A stretch of DNA of 64,000 nt from Bovifimicola sp050309585 (GTDB lineage Bacteria; Bacillota; Clostridia; Lachnospirales; Lachnospiraceae): positions 1-64,000 of the forward strand of contig JBNRML010000147.1 in assembly GCA_050309585.1 (NCBI GenBank), given 5' to 3'. Within the stretch, counting starts at the first letter, position 1; each line of letters opens with the position of its first letter. A program made the translations under genes and the position numbers. Under the pieces are notes generated by a model. The model did not search any database. It had not been told where the DNA came from and saw only the letters and a list, made by a program, of their open reading frames with translations. Shown here piece after piece: positions 46,671 to 55,403 of the stretch.

Positions 46671-47385
46671 AAAAACCTCCGTCTGTTATATAATTTTTGT
46701 ATTCTGTGCCGTATTTTGAGTAAGAAGTACTCTTGATGTCATACTTTTTCAAAATATCCGTAAGCCACAATGGAATACTTCCCGGCACTTTAATTTCCAT
46801 TAACACTTCTCCCGGACTCAACAGCTGTTTTCCCCAGTCACCCTTTTCCAAAAACACATCCTCTCTCCTTGTTCTGATATTTCTGTCGAATGTGATTCGA
46901 AGATTTTCATCATCTTTACCAAACATTGCAACCCTGTCATATGCAAGAAAAAGTGCAGGCTTAGGTTTATAAAACCTCATAAAATAATCAAGTTCCCTGG
47001 TGACCTGTTCATTAATCTTAGGTCCATAAGGAATAATTCCCGAAAGGGTAAAATCATATGCCTGATGTAATTTAAGGACAATCCTTCTCTTGTTTACTAT
47101 CCCCTGATACTTTTTCTTAATTTCCAGAAATACATTTGAGTCCATATCAGGAACCCCATAACTTCGAAGCCTGAGTTTTTCTTTATATACAGGCTTTTCT
47201 ATGGAATTTCTGATAAGCTCGTTGGTATCTGTATCAAAGTATATATTATTAATTGAATAATGCTTCCCCTCTTTGCAGTACTTGTCTAGTACCATACCCT
47301 CTAAAATATCATAATAAAATTTAGCATAAATATCTTCTGTAATCAAATACTTTTTTTCAATTCTGTTAAAAACCTCAATAGCCAT
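46651..47385 (-). CDS. VTC-domain (polyphosphate polymerase type) protein
   Basis: A 244-residue protein with the VTC/CYTH-like tunnel fold: RIEKKYLIT at the N-terminus, YFDTD and KLRLRSYG basic strands, VFLEIKKKYQGIVNKRR and LMEIKVPG. In yeast Vtc4 this domain polymerises phosphate from ATP. Bacterial stand-alone versions are presumed to do similar chemistry. ATG 47385 overlaps the TGA of the sensor kinase (TGATG), so translation is coupled. Confidence 0.87.
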   Translation of the reverse strand: MAIEVFNRIEKKYLITEDIYAKFYYDILEGMVLDKYCKEGKHYSINNIYFDTDTNELIRNSIEKPVYKEKLRLRSYGVPDMDSNVFLEIKKKYQGIVNKRRIVLKLHQAYDFTLSGIIPYGPKINEQVTRELDYFMRFYKPKPALFLAYDRVAMFGKDDENLRITFDRNIRTRREDVFLEKGDWGKQLLSPGEVLMEIKVPGSIPLWLTDILKKYDIKSTSYSKYGTEYKNYITDGGFYVKDNT

Positions 47386-48860
47386 CACAATTCTCCATTC
47401 TGCTCTACTTCTCCAATGTCACCACGTATTAAAGGCAGCTCAAACCAAAAGCAGCATCCTTCACCCATCTTGCTTTCCACACCATATCTGGCATTATGAA
47501 GCTCAAGAATGTTTTTTACTATTGAAAGACCTAAGCCTGTACCAATAATATATCTTTTATGACTTTTATTCACTTTGTAATAACGTTCCCAGACATTATC
47601 CATTTTGTCTTCTTCTATTCCTTCACCGTCATCTCTAACCTCAATTCTAACTATATCATTATCTATAATCTGAAAAATATCTACTTTTTTTTCTACTCCG
47701 CAATAATTAACCGCATTTCCCATAAGATTGTACATAACCTGGTATATCTTGAACTCATCTGCCTCCACATACGCGTTCCTGTCATATTTAAATGTGACGG
47801 AATATCCGTATGGCTCCAAGAACTTGGCATGACGCTGAATAGTTGATTTTATGCTCTCCGTCAGGTTGAACTCTTTTGTCTCAAGCTTGGCAACTCCGGC
47901 CTGAATCTTTGACATATCAAGCAAATCATTAACCAGCAAAGTCAGATGCTTTGTTTCATCAATTATTACCTGTACATTTTCCGGAGTATTCTCTCCCGGA
48001 ATATCACGCATAACCTCAGCATAAGCATTTATCATGGTAAGTGGAGTTCTAAGGTCATGTGACACATTTGCAATAAGCTCCTTTTGCAGAATATCTGTCT
48101 TAACCAGTTCCTTGGCTGTCTGATTAAGGGTGTCAGCTAATTCCATAACCTCCTTATAGTATTTTTCATTTACAAACTTCACCTTGAAATTTCCCTTTGA
48201 GATTGCCTTAGATGCCTCATTTATCTTGATTATTGGATATGAAACCCAACGGGATATTAATATAGCAATAAGCAGCGAAATGACAAGCATCACCACACTT
48301 ATGTAAATATGCTGGATTTTCAGTGTATGCACTGTTGCCTCCACAGGACTTACTACTGAATCCAGAAATACAACATATTTATTATCATTTTTATCCGTGA
48401 TTATTTTAACTTTAACAATGCTCTCAATTTTTTCGTCATTATCTGCTCCTGTATGCCTGTTTTCATCTTTCCGATATTTTGAAATATCTCTTATATTTAA
48501 TTCTCCGTTATTATTCTGTGCCTCTTTGTAACACTTTTCCAATTCAGTATTTGACATTTTGTGAATATTGCATCCCAAAAACATTTCCACAGAACAAAGA
48601 CTATTCATTTTTTCATCTGTCACAATAATACAGAGATTATATTTTTTAGCAATTGATTCAAGCTCATTTCGCAAATTATCTTTACCTATTACTTTTAACA
48701 CATCATTCTCTGCCTCACTAAGCTCCGATACCCTTGTCTGTTTATAAAACCTTGGATAATAAACAACCTGAAAAAACCACAGAACAACCAATAGGACACA
48801 CGCCCAAAAAAGAAGGTAAAAGAATATTTTCCACTTAATGCTTATTCTGTTTATTTTCAA
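47385..48860 (-). CDS. Membrane sensor histidine kinase
   Basis: A 491-residue kinase: transmembrane helices at about 12-33 and 184-206 flank a 150-residue extracytoplasmic sensor, then HAMP (207-258), HisKA with phospho-acceptor H268 in ANVSHDLRTPLTM, and HATPase_c (DDGEGIEEDKM, GTGLGLSIV). TTG 48860 is the likely start and overlaps the response regulator by 26 nt. No other start exists before the first membrane helix. Cotranscribed with the VTC/DUF4956 pair, which it may control. Confidence 0.92.
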   Translation of the reverse strand: MKINRISIKWKIFFYLLFWACVLLVVLWFFQVVYYPRFYKQTRVSELSEAENDVLKVIGKDNLRNELESIAKKYNLCIIVTDEKMNSLCSVEMFLGCNIHKMSNTELEKCYKEAQNNNGELNIRDISKYRKDENRHTGADNDEKIESIVKVKIITDKNDNKYVVFLDSVVSPVEATVHTLKIQHIYISVVMLVISLLIAILISRWVSYPIIKINEASKAISKGNFKVKFVNEKYYKEVMELADTLNQTAKELVKTDILQKELIANVSHDLRTPLTMINAYAEVMRDIPGENTPENVQVIIDETKHLTLLVNDLLDMSKIQAGVAKLETKEFNLTESIKSTIQRHAKFLEPYGYSVTFKYDRNAYVEADEFKIYQVMYNLMGNAVNYCGVEKKVDIFQIIDNDIVRIEVRDDGEGIEEDKMDNVWERYYKVNKSHKRYIIGTGLGLSIVKNILELHNARYGVESKMGEGCCFWFELPLIRGDIGEVEQNGEL

Positions 48861-49527
48861 AACGATATCCCACCCCCCTCAGTGTAACAAGATACTTACG
48901 GTATTTTCCCAGTGCACTTCTCAAAAGTTTAATATGGGTGTCAAGTGTTCTGTCATCCCCGTAATAATCATAACCCCACACATCATTTATCAATTTCTCA
49001 CGTGTGAGAGCCACACCTCTGTTTGACACAAGATAGAAGAGTAAATCATACTCCTTAGGTGTCATATCGACCTGTTTTCCATCGATAGTAACTATTCTTC
49101 CCGTAAAATCAACATGAAGTCCTTCCAAATCAAATACGTCATTCTTTTCATTGATTTCTGGCTTTTTATTATGTCTGCCTATAACTACTTTAGCCCTCAA
49201 CATAAGCTCTCTTGGCGAGAATGGCTTTACAACGTAATCATCAATTCCTATCTCAAATCCATGTATTTTGTCATATTCCTCACCCCGGGCAGATAGCATA
49301 ATGATGGGAATATCCTTTTTTTCTCTAATTTTCTTACAAGTTGTAAACCCATCTAACTCAGGCATCATAATATCAAGAATAATAAGGTCAAAATCCTGTT
49401 TTTCGCATATGTTAATTGCTTCTATTCCATTTCCCACTTCTGTTATTTTATATCCCTCAAACTCACCATATTTTCTAATAACTGTCCTAATTTTCTCTTC
49501 ATCATCCACTACAAGAATGCTATACAT
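48835..49527 (-). CDS. OmpR-family response regulator
   Basis: A 230-residue regulator with a receiver domain (phospho-acceptor D52 in LIILDIMMPELDG, K in VVKPFSPREL) and a winged-helix DNA-binding domain (MTPKEYDLLFYLV, WGYDYYGDDRTLDTHIKLL). ATG 49527 follows GGAGGG; a GTG at 49539 overlaps that site and is rejected. It forms a two-component pair with the kinase downstream. Confidence 0.94.
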   Translation of the reverse strand: MYSILVVDDEEKIRTVIRKYGEFEGYKITEVGNGIEAINICEKQDFDLIILDIMMPELDGFTTCKKIREKKDIPIIMLSARGEEYDKIHGFEIGIDDYVVKPFSPRELMLRAKVVIGRHNKKPEINEKNDVFDLEGLHVDFTGRIVTIDGKQVDMTPKEYDLLFYLVSNRGVALTREKLINDVWGYDYYGDDRTLDTHIKLLRSALGKYRKYLVTLRGVGYRFENKQNKH

Positions 49528-49654
49528 TTTTCCCTCCACTTTTGAATTATCATAAAAAACACAAGAATTATATCTTATTTATGTGATAATGTTGTGAAAA
49601 CTTCTCTGTTTTTTACATAAAACAAATATTCTTTAATAATATTTACCGTTTTTA

Positions 49655-49683
49655 TTGTATTTTTTGAATTTTTATTGTAGAAT
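49655..49683 (+). promoter_or_regulatory. Promoter of the CheY/CheX-like pair
   Basis: TTGTAT (49655-49660) and TAGAAT (49678-49683) are separated by 17 bp. AAAGGAG lies 10 nt before the ATG at 49732. Confidence 0.55.
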
Positions 49684-49731
49684 ATTATCATATTTTATTG
49701 TTGATTATAAAGTTGAAAGGAGTTTTAGTCA

Positions 49732-50100
49732 ATGAAAATTAATGAATTAAAGGTGCTTGTGTCAGATGACTCCATTCTTTCACGAAAAAAATTGAAAGAC
49801 TGCATTATCTCACTTGGTTGCGAGCAGGTATTTGAAGCAGCAGATGGTGAGGAGGCTATTGCTCAATATGAAGCAAATAAACCAGACGTTGTCTTCATGG
49901 ATATCGTTATGCCAAAAAAGGACGGCATTGAAGCCCTCAAGGGAATTCTCGAAATAGATCCAGGCGCAAAAATTATTATGGCATCATCAGTTGGTACACA
50001 GTCTTATTTAAAAGACGCCATCAAAGCCGGTGCTACTGATTTCCTCCAGAAGCCAATTGACTCTGAGCAGGTAAAAAAACTTATTGAATCATTATTATAG
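49732..50100 (+). CDS. Single-domain CheY-like response regulator
   Basis: A 122-residue receiver without an output domain. The acidic pocket is SDDS at residues 11-14, the phospho-acceptor is D57 in VVFMDIVMPKKDG and the conserved lysine is in DFLQKPI. It probably binds a partner protein when phosphorylated. The next gene, 19 bp on, has a CheX-like domain and is the natural partner, as CheX-type proteins dephosphorylate such regulators. Confidence 0.93.
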   Translation: MKINELKVLVSDDSILSRKKLKDCIISLGCEQVFEAADGEEAIAQYEANKPDVVFMDIVMPKKDGIEALKGILEIDPGAKIIMASSVGTQSYLKDAIKAGATDFLQKPIDSEQVKKLIESLL

Positions 50101-50119
50101 GTCGTGAGGAGGGAAAGAC

Positions 50120-51001
50120 ATGTTTACACAATTTTTTGGAAATTATTTATTAAATGAAAAGCTTGTAACACCTGAACAGCTTGTTGACGCGTTACAGGAC
50201 AAGAAAAACACCAGAATGAAACTGGGTGTTTTAGCTATTAATGCCGGATATATGACCGCAAGCCAGGTTGAACGCGTTCATGAAATGCAGAAAAAAATGG
50301 ACAAACGTTTTGGTGATACTGCAGTTGAACTCGGCTACGTTACTGATGAGCAGGTTGGTGAACTGCTTCACGCCCAGCCAGTAGGATATCTTTTACTTGG
50401 ACAGGCATTAGTTGACAAAGGATATATGGACAATGCTGCATTTGAAAGTGCAATCAATGCTTACAAGGAAAAATATTCTCTCTCTGACGAGGATATCGCT
50501 TCAAATGAACAGGGCAAAACAGAAACTCTTGTAACTTCTCTCTGTGATTTTTCAAAGACAAAAAATCCGGAATTATATGAAGAGTTTGTATCCCTCTTAA
50601 TTAATAACCTTATTCGTTTTGTTGGTGATGATTTCACACCACTCAATCCTGAGTACAGCATCAATTCTACTTCATTCAAGTCAACAAGTCAGGAAGTAAA
50701 TGGTGAATTTTCGACTGTAACAAGAATTTTTGCTGACGAGACAACATTGATTGAATTTGCTGAGAGATATTCCGGAGAGGAAATCAATGAATTAAATGAA
50801 TATGTAGAAGCTTCCGGACAGGATTTCATAAACTTACATAATGGTTTATTTACAGTTAATGTTTCAAACAACCAGCAGATTGAACTTACATTAACTCCTC
50901 CTACTCCACTAGCAGGTTTAAATCCAATGGATGTTGATAACTGCCTTGTACTTCCATTCCAGTATCCATTTGGAACAATCAGGGTTTCTATTTCATTATA
51001 G
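50120..51001 (+). CDS. CheX-like protein with an N-terminal MshEN-type region
   Basis: A 293-residue protein. Residues 1-120 hold a tandem helical region (YLLNEKLVTPEQLVDALQDK, then LGYVTDEQVGELL and GYLLLGQALVDKGYMD) resembling the MshEN/GspE-N module, which in other proteins can bind c-di-GMP. Residues 140-293 resemble CheX (EFINLHNGLF-type segment), a phosphatase of CheY-P. The fusion would link a helical sensor module to receiver dephosphorylation; the binding claim is inference. GGAGGG lies 6 nt before ATG. Confidence 0.65.
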   Translation: MFTQFFGNYLLNEKLVTPEQLVDALQDKKNTRMKLGVLAINAGYMTASQVERVHEMQKKMDKRFGDTAVELGYVTDEQVGELLHAQPVGYLLLGQALVDKGYMDNAAFESAINAYKEKYSLSDEDIASNEQGKTETLVTSLCDFSKTKNPELYEEFVSLLINNLIRFVGDDFTPLNPEYSINSTSFKSTSQEVNGEFSTVTRIFADETTLIEFAERYSGEEINELNEYVEASGQDFINLHNGLFTVNVSNNQQIELTLTPPTPLAGLNPMDVDNCLVLPFQYPFGTIRVSISL

Positions 51002-51023
51002 GAATTAATTAGTAAAAATATAT

Positions 51024-51090
51024 TTGGCGGATACGCCACACCGAGAAAACGACAGTTTTCGAGGTTGGCTATGAACAGATACAATTTGTT
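51024..51090. other. Hairpin cluster after the CheX-like gene
   Basis: GGCG/CGCC (51026-51037), GAAAAC/GTTTTC (51045-51060) and AACA/TGTT (near 51073-51090) form three small stems in a row. There is no clear terminal T tract. It resembles the hairpin elements described elsewhere in the window but lacks their Shine-Dalgarno tail. Confidence 0.35.
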
Positions 51091-51175
51091 TATAGGTTAT
51101 AAATTAATGAAGGATTTTGTCTATCTTATATCGGTGAAATTTATGTAAAGATTATGTTAAATCAGATAACACGCC

Positions 51176-51562
51176 CTAATCACATTTTTTTATAAAAGTT
51201 TTTTTGATTGCTTCAAAACTTTCTTCACTCAAATCATGTTCAATACGACATGCATCTGCCATGGCTGTTTCTTTGCTGACACCAATACTGATAAGTAGGT
51301 TTGAGAGGATGGTATGGCGTTCTAAAACATTTTCAGCGCGTTTTCTTCCCTGTTCAGTCAGGGTTATGTAGCCGTTTTCTGCCATGGTAATGTAATTTTT
51401 TTCGCGCAGGTTTTTCATTGCTATACTAACACTCGGTTTGGTAAAATTCATCTCATTTGCAATGTCAATGGAGCGCACCTGCCCCATTCTGTTTTGAAGT
51501 AAAAGTATCGTCTCTAAATAATCCTCCTGGGATTCATCGGCCTTATGTTTAATATAACTCAT
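51176..51562 (-). CDS. DtxR/MntR-family metal-dependent regulator
   Basis: A 128-residue repressor with a winged helix (EDYLETILLLQNRMGQVRSI, FTKPSVSIAMKNLREKNYI) and a short dimerisation/metal domain (ACRIEHDLSEESFEAI), with no SH3-like C-terminal domain. This is the MntR/TroR size class and would sense Mn2+ or Fe2+. AGAGGATTACA precedes ATG. It faces the trp operon across a 190-bp divergent region; a regulatory link to trp is not evident. Confidence 0.87.
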   Translation of the reverse strand: MSYIKHKADESQEDYLETILLLQNRMGQVRSIDIANEMNFTKPSVSIAMKNLREKNYITMAENGYITLTEQGRKRAENVLERHTILSNLLISIGVSKETAMADACRIEHDLSEESFEAIKKTFIKKCD

Positions 51563-51676
51563 TGTAATCCTCTTTTCACACTAATTCTAATTTCTTAAAT
51601 CATATCATTTTTGAAACAAAATGACAAATAAAAAATGGTTATAAGCTTTACTTATGAAACATTTGCATTTATTCAT

Positions 51677-51704
51677 TAGACAATAGTTTTTATGGATGTA
51701 TAAT
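51677..51704 (+). promoter_or_regulatory. Promoter of the trp operon
   Basis: TAGACA (51677-51682) and TATAAT (51699-51704) are separated by 16 bp. Transcription would start near 51711, leaving only ~40 nt before trpD, too short for a leader peptide or T-box. Confidence 0.65.
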
Positions 51705-51753
51705 AAGATAAACTTAATTATAAATATGTTCGGATATGGAGGATTTGGTTATT

Positions 51754-52782
51754 ATGATAAAAGAAGCAATTGTGAAAATAGTAAACAAAGAGGATTTGTC
51801 TTATGATGAAGCATATGAGGTCATGAATGAAATTATGAGTGGTGAAACCACTTCTACACAAAATGCAGCATTTTTGGCTGCGTTGTCTACCAAAAGTGCC
51901 AGAGCAGAAACTACAGATGAAATAGCCGGTTGTGCCGCTGCCATGAGAGAGCATGCAACAAAGGTTGAAACGGGAATGGAAGTGTTCGAGATTGTTGGAA
52001 CAGGAGGAGACAATGCCCAGAGCTTTAATATTTCAACTACATCTGCAATTGTTTCGGCAGCAGGTGGAATGAAAGTGGCTAAGCACGGAAACAGGGCAGC
52101 TTCTTCTCTGTGTGGAACTGCAGACTGCTTAGAGGCACTTGGAGTAAATATCAATCAGAGCCCAAAAAGATGTGTGGAGCTTTTAAATGAAGTGGGAATG
52201 TGTTTCTTTTTTGCACAGAAATATCATACTTCAATGAAATATGTTGGGGCTATCAGAAAGGAGCTGGGTTTCAGAACAGTGTTTAATATTCTGGGACCTC
52301 TCACAAATCCGGGAACACCATCAATGCAGCTGCTTGGAGTGTATGATGATTATTTGGTAGAGCCATTGGCACAGGTTCTCGTTAGCCTTGGGATAAAAAA
52401 AGGCATGGTTGTGTATGGTCAGGACAAGCTCGATGAAATTTCCATGAGTGCACCAACAAAGGTATGTGAAATAAGAGACGGATGGTTTAAATCATTTATT
52501 ATCACACCTGAGCAATTTGGATTTGAGCGCTGTACAAAGGATGACTTAAAGGGTGGAACACCGGAAGAAAATGCAAAGATAGTACTTGAGATTTTGAATG
52601 GACAGAAGGGACACAAACGCAATGCGGTTCTTATGAATGCGGGGGCATCTCTTTATATTGGCGGAAAAGCAGAGAACATGGAAGAGGGAATAAAACTGGC
52701 TGCTGAGATTATTGATTCAGGAAAAGCCCTTGAAACACTTAATAAAATGATAGAAGTTAGCAATCGTCCGGAGGAAGAATAA
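51754..52782 (+). CDS. trpD: Anthranilate phosphoribosyltransferase
   Basis: A 342-residue enzyme joining anthranilate to phosphoribosyl diphosphate, second step of tryptophan synthesis. GTGGDNAQSFNIST binds PRPP, and KHGNRAASSLCGTADCLEALG is the family signature. ATG 51754 is favoured because GGAGG lies upstream; an in-frame ATG at 51736 overlaps that site. It is the first gene of the cluster; trpE and trpG are not in the window, so anthranilate must come from a distant locus or be imported. Confidence 0.95.
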   Translation: MIKEAIVKIVNKEDLSYDEAYEVMNEIMSGETTSTQNAAFLAALSTKSARAETTDEIAGCAAAMREHATKVETGMEVFEIVGTGGDNAQSFNISTTSAIVSAAGGMKVAKHGNRAASSLCGTADCLEALGVNINQSPKRCVELLNEVGMCFFFAQKYHTSMKYVGAIRKELGFRTVFNILGPLTNPGTPSMQLLGVYDDYLVEPLAQVLVSLGIKKGMVVYGQDKLDEISMSAPTKVCEIRDGWFKSFIITPEQFGFERCTKDDLKGGTPEENAKIVLEILNGQKGHKRNAVLMNAGASLYIGGKAENMEEGIKLAAEIIDSGKALETLNKMIEVSNRPEEE

Positions 52783-53576
52783 TGACAATATTAGACCAGA
52801 TTGCTGAATATTCGAGATTTCGGGTGGAGGCAGATAAAAAAAACGTAGGATTGAATGAAATTAAGGAGGCTGCATTACAAATAGCGAATGATGGCAAAAA
52901 TGATTTTGCATTTGAGAGGGCATTGAAAAAAGAGGGGCTCAGTTTTATATGTGAGTGTAAAAAGGCGTCACCTTCAAAGGGAATTATTGAGCCTGATTTT
53001 AAGTATCTTAAAATTGCAAAGGATTATGAAATGGCTGGGGCAGACTGCATTTCCGTATTAACAGAGCCAAAGTGGTTTTTGGGTTCGGATGAGTACCTGA
53101 GGGAGATTGCAGATAATGTGTCGATTCCCTGTTTGCGGAAGGATTTTACTGTGGATGAATATCAGATATATCAGGCAAAGACATTGGGAGCAGCAGCCAT
53201 TTTGCTGATTTGCTCTATATTAAATGAGAAACAGATAGCGGAATACCTTGGTTTGTGCGAGACACTGGGAATGTCTGCTTTAGTTGAAGTGCATAATGAA
53301 GAAGAGGCAAAAATGGCTGTAAGGGCAGGTGCCAGAATAATAGGAGTAAACAATCGTAATCTTAAGGATTTTTCTGTGGACACGGAAAACAGCAAAAGGC
53401 TTCGTGAGTTAATTCCTTCTGATATATTATTTGTTTCTGAAAGCGGGGTTAAGACAGCACAGGATATTAAAGCGATTAGAGAATTTGGTGCCGATGCAGT
53501 GCTTATAGGGGAAACAATGATGAGGGCTTCGGATAAGAAAAAGATGCTAAATGAACTCAGGATGGGAAGTTTATGA
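52782..53576 (+). CDS. trpC: Indole-3-glycerol phosphate synthase
   Basis: A 264-residue TIM barrel closing the indole ring. Catalytic residues are visible in ICECKKASPSKG (Lys), LRKDF (Lys), LVEVHNEEEA (Glu) and GVNNRNLKDF (Asn), with SESGV near the end. Its ATG shares a base with the trpD stop (TAATG). Stand-alone TrpC, not fused to TrpF. Confidence 0.96.
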   Translation: MTILDQIAEYSRFRVEADKKNVGLNEIKEAALQIANDGKNDFAFERALKKEGLSFICECKKASPSKGIIEPDFKYLKIAKDYEMAGADCISVLTEPKWFLGSDEYLREIADNVSIPCLRKDFTVDEYQIYQAKTLGAAAILLICSILNEKQIAEYLGLCETLGMSALVEVHNEEEAKMAVRAGARIIGVNNRNLKDFSVDTENSKRLRELIPSDILFVSESGVKTAQDIKAIREFGADAVLIGETMMRASDKKKMLNELRMGSL

Positions 53577-54184
53577 CAAAAATTAAGTTATGTGGAATTT
53601 CAAGAATGTGTGATATTGATATCATCAATCAATTGAAGCCTGATTATATAGGTTTTGTGTTTGCAAAAAAAAGCAAACGTTATGTTTCTTATGAAACTGC
53701 GGATATGCTCAGGCAAAATCTGGCTCCGGATATTAAGGTTGTGGGTGTTTTTGTTAATGAATCAGAAAAACAGGTTGCAACATTACTTAATAAAGGTATA
53801 ATTGATATTGCTCAGCTTCATGGAGACGAAGATGAAAATTATATGAGCAGATTACGGGAAATAAGTGATAAGCCGGTAATTAAGGCATTTTGTGTCAGCA
53901 GTAAAGATGACATTACAGGTATTGAAAAGAGCAGTGCGGATTATTTGTTATTGGATTCCGGTGCCGGCTCGGGAGAATGTTTTGACTGGGGCATATTAAA
54001 AGATATTGAAAGACCATTTTTTCTGGCGGGAGGTCTTGATATAACAAATGTCGAAAAGGCAATAAGAGATATCGGACCTTTTGCTGTTGATGTCAGCTCA
54101 GGTATTGAAACAAATGGGTTGAAGGATGAAAACAAGATGAGAGAGTTTGTGGAAAAGGTTAACCGGTTATCGGCACAATTGTAA
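53573..54184 (+). CDS. trpF: Phosphoribosylanthranilate isomerase
   Basis: A 203-residue TIM barrel performing the Amadori rearrangement before TrpC. The catalytic cysteine is in KLCGI near the N-terminus and the catalytic aspartate in LLLDSGAGSGE. FFLAGGLDITNV and DVSSGIETNG bind phosphate. ATGA overlap with the trpC stop indicates coupled translation. Confidence 0.95.
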   Translation: MTKIKLCGISRMCDIDIINQLKPDYIGFVFAKKSKRYVSYETADMLRQNLAPDIKVVGVFVNESEKQVATLLNKGIIDIAQLHGDEDENYMSRLREISDKPVIKAFCVSSKDDITGIEKSSADYLLLDSGAGSGECFDWGILKDIERPFFLAGGLDITNVEKAIRDIGPFAVDVSSGIETNGLKDENKMREFVEKVNRLSAQL

Positions 54185-54212
54185 TTAGAAAATACGGAAA
54201 CGAGGATTAATT

Positions 54213-55403
54213 ATGACAAATCAAAAAGGAAGATTTGGTATTCATGGTGGCCAGTATATTCCTGAGACATTAATGAATGCGGTAATAGAGCTTGAAGAAG
54301 CATATAATCATTATAAAAATGATCCTGAATTTAACAGAGAGCTTTCGGAGCTCTTTAATGAATATGCAGGCAGACCATCAAGGCTGTATTATGCAGAAAA
54401 GATGACAAAGGATCTTGGTGGAGCGAAGATTTATTTAAAGAGAGAGGACCTAAATCATACAGGGGCTCACAAGATTAATAATGTATTAGGGCAGGCATTA
54501 CTTGCAAAAAAAATGGGAAAAAACCGTCTTATTGCAGAGACAGGTGCAGGACAGCACGGTGTTGCCACTGCCACGGCGGCAGCCCTTATGGGGATGGAAT
54601 GTGTTGTATTCATGGGAGAGGAGGATACTAAGCGTCAGGCACTTAATGTTTACCGTATGCGTCTTTTGGGGGCAGAGGTAATTCCGGTAAAGTCTGGAAC
54701 AGCAACATTAAAGGATGCAGTATCAGAAGCCATGAGAGAGTGGACTTCACGAATTTCAGACACTCATTACTGTCTTGGTTCGGTTATGGGACCACATCCA
54801 TTTCCTACAATAGTCAGGGATTTTCAGGCGGTTATTTCTAAAGAAATAAAAGAGCAGATGTTAGAAAAAGAACACAGACTTCCGGATGCAGTCATTGCCT
54901 GTGTAGGCGGGGGTTCCAATGCAATTGGAAGCTTTTACAATTTTATTGAGGATAAAGAAGTAGAGCTGATTGGCTGCGAGGCAGCAGGAAGAGGTATTGA
55001 TACATTTGAAACTGCAGCAACTGTAAACACAGGAAGCGTTGGAATCTTCCACGGAATGAAATCATATTTCTGTCAGGATAAATATGGTCAGATTGCACCT
55101 GTTTATTCTATCTCAGCAGGACTTGATTATCCGGGAGTTGGACCGGAACATGCTTATTTACATGATATTGGAAGAGCAAAATATGTACCTGTAACAGACG
55201 ATGAAGCGGTAAATGCTTTTGAATATCTGGCAAAGACAGAGGGAATCATTCCGGCCATTGAATCAGCCCATGCCATTGCGTATGCCATGAAATTGGCGCA
55301 GACAATGGACAAGGATAAAATTATTGTGGTGACTGTTTCAGGTCGAGGAGATAAGGATTGCGCAGCCATTGCACGATACAGAGGGGAGGATATCTATGAG
55401 TAG
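54213..55403 (+). CDS. trpB: Tryptophan synthase beta chain
   Basis: A 396-residue PLP enzyme (TrpB1 type) condensing indole and serine. The PLP lysine is K87 in HTGAHKINN; the catalytic glutamate is in IAETGAGQHG, the phosphate site is CVGGGSNAIG, and the family ending SGRGDKDCAAI is present. Length is standard. GAGGATTAATT precedes ATG. It overlaps trpA by 8 nt. Confidence 0.97.
   Translation: MTNQKGRFGIHGGQYIPETLMNAVIELEEAYNHYKNDPEFNRELSELFNEYAGRPSRLYYAEKMTKDLGGAKIYLKREDLNHTGAHKINNVLGQALLAKKMGKNRLIAETGAGQHGVATATAAALMGMECVVFMGEEDTKRQALNVYRMRLLGAEVIPVKSGTATLKDAVSEAMREWTSRISDTHYCLGSVMGPHPFPTIVRDFQAVISKEIKEQMLEKEHRLPDAVIACVGGGSNAIGSFYNFIEDKEVELIGCEAAGRGIDTFETAATVNTGSVGIFHGMKSYFCQDKYGQIAPVYSISAGLDYPGVGPEHAYLHDIGRAKYVPVTDDEAVNAFEYLAKTEGIIPAIESAHAIAYAMKLAQTMDKDKIIVVTVSGRGDKDCAAIARYRGEDIYE

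Noticed and set aside
50689..51084. A 131-residue minus-strand frame opposite the CheX-like gene
   Set aside because: It lies antisense to a well-supported gene, its start is inside a hairpin cluster and there is no ribosome binding site.
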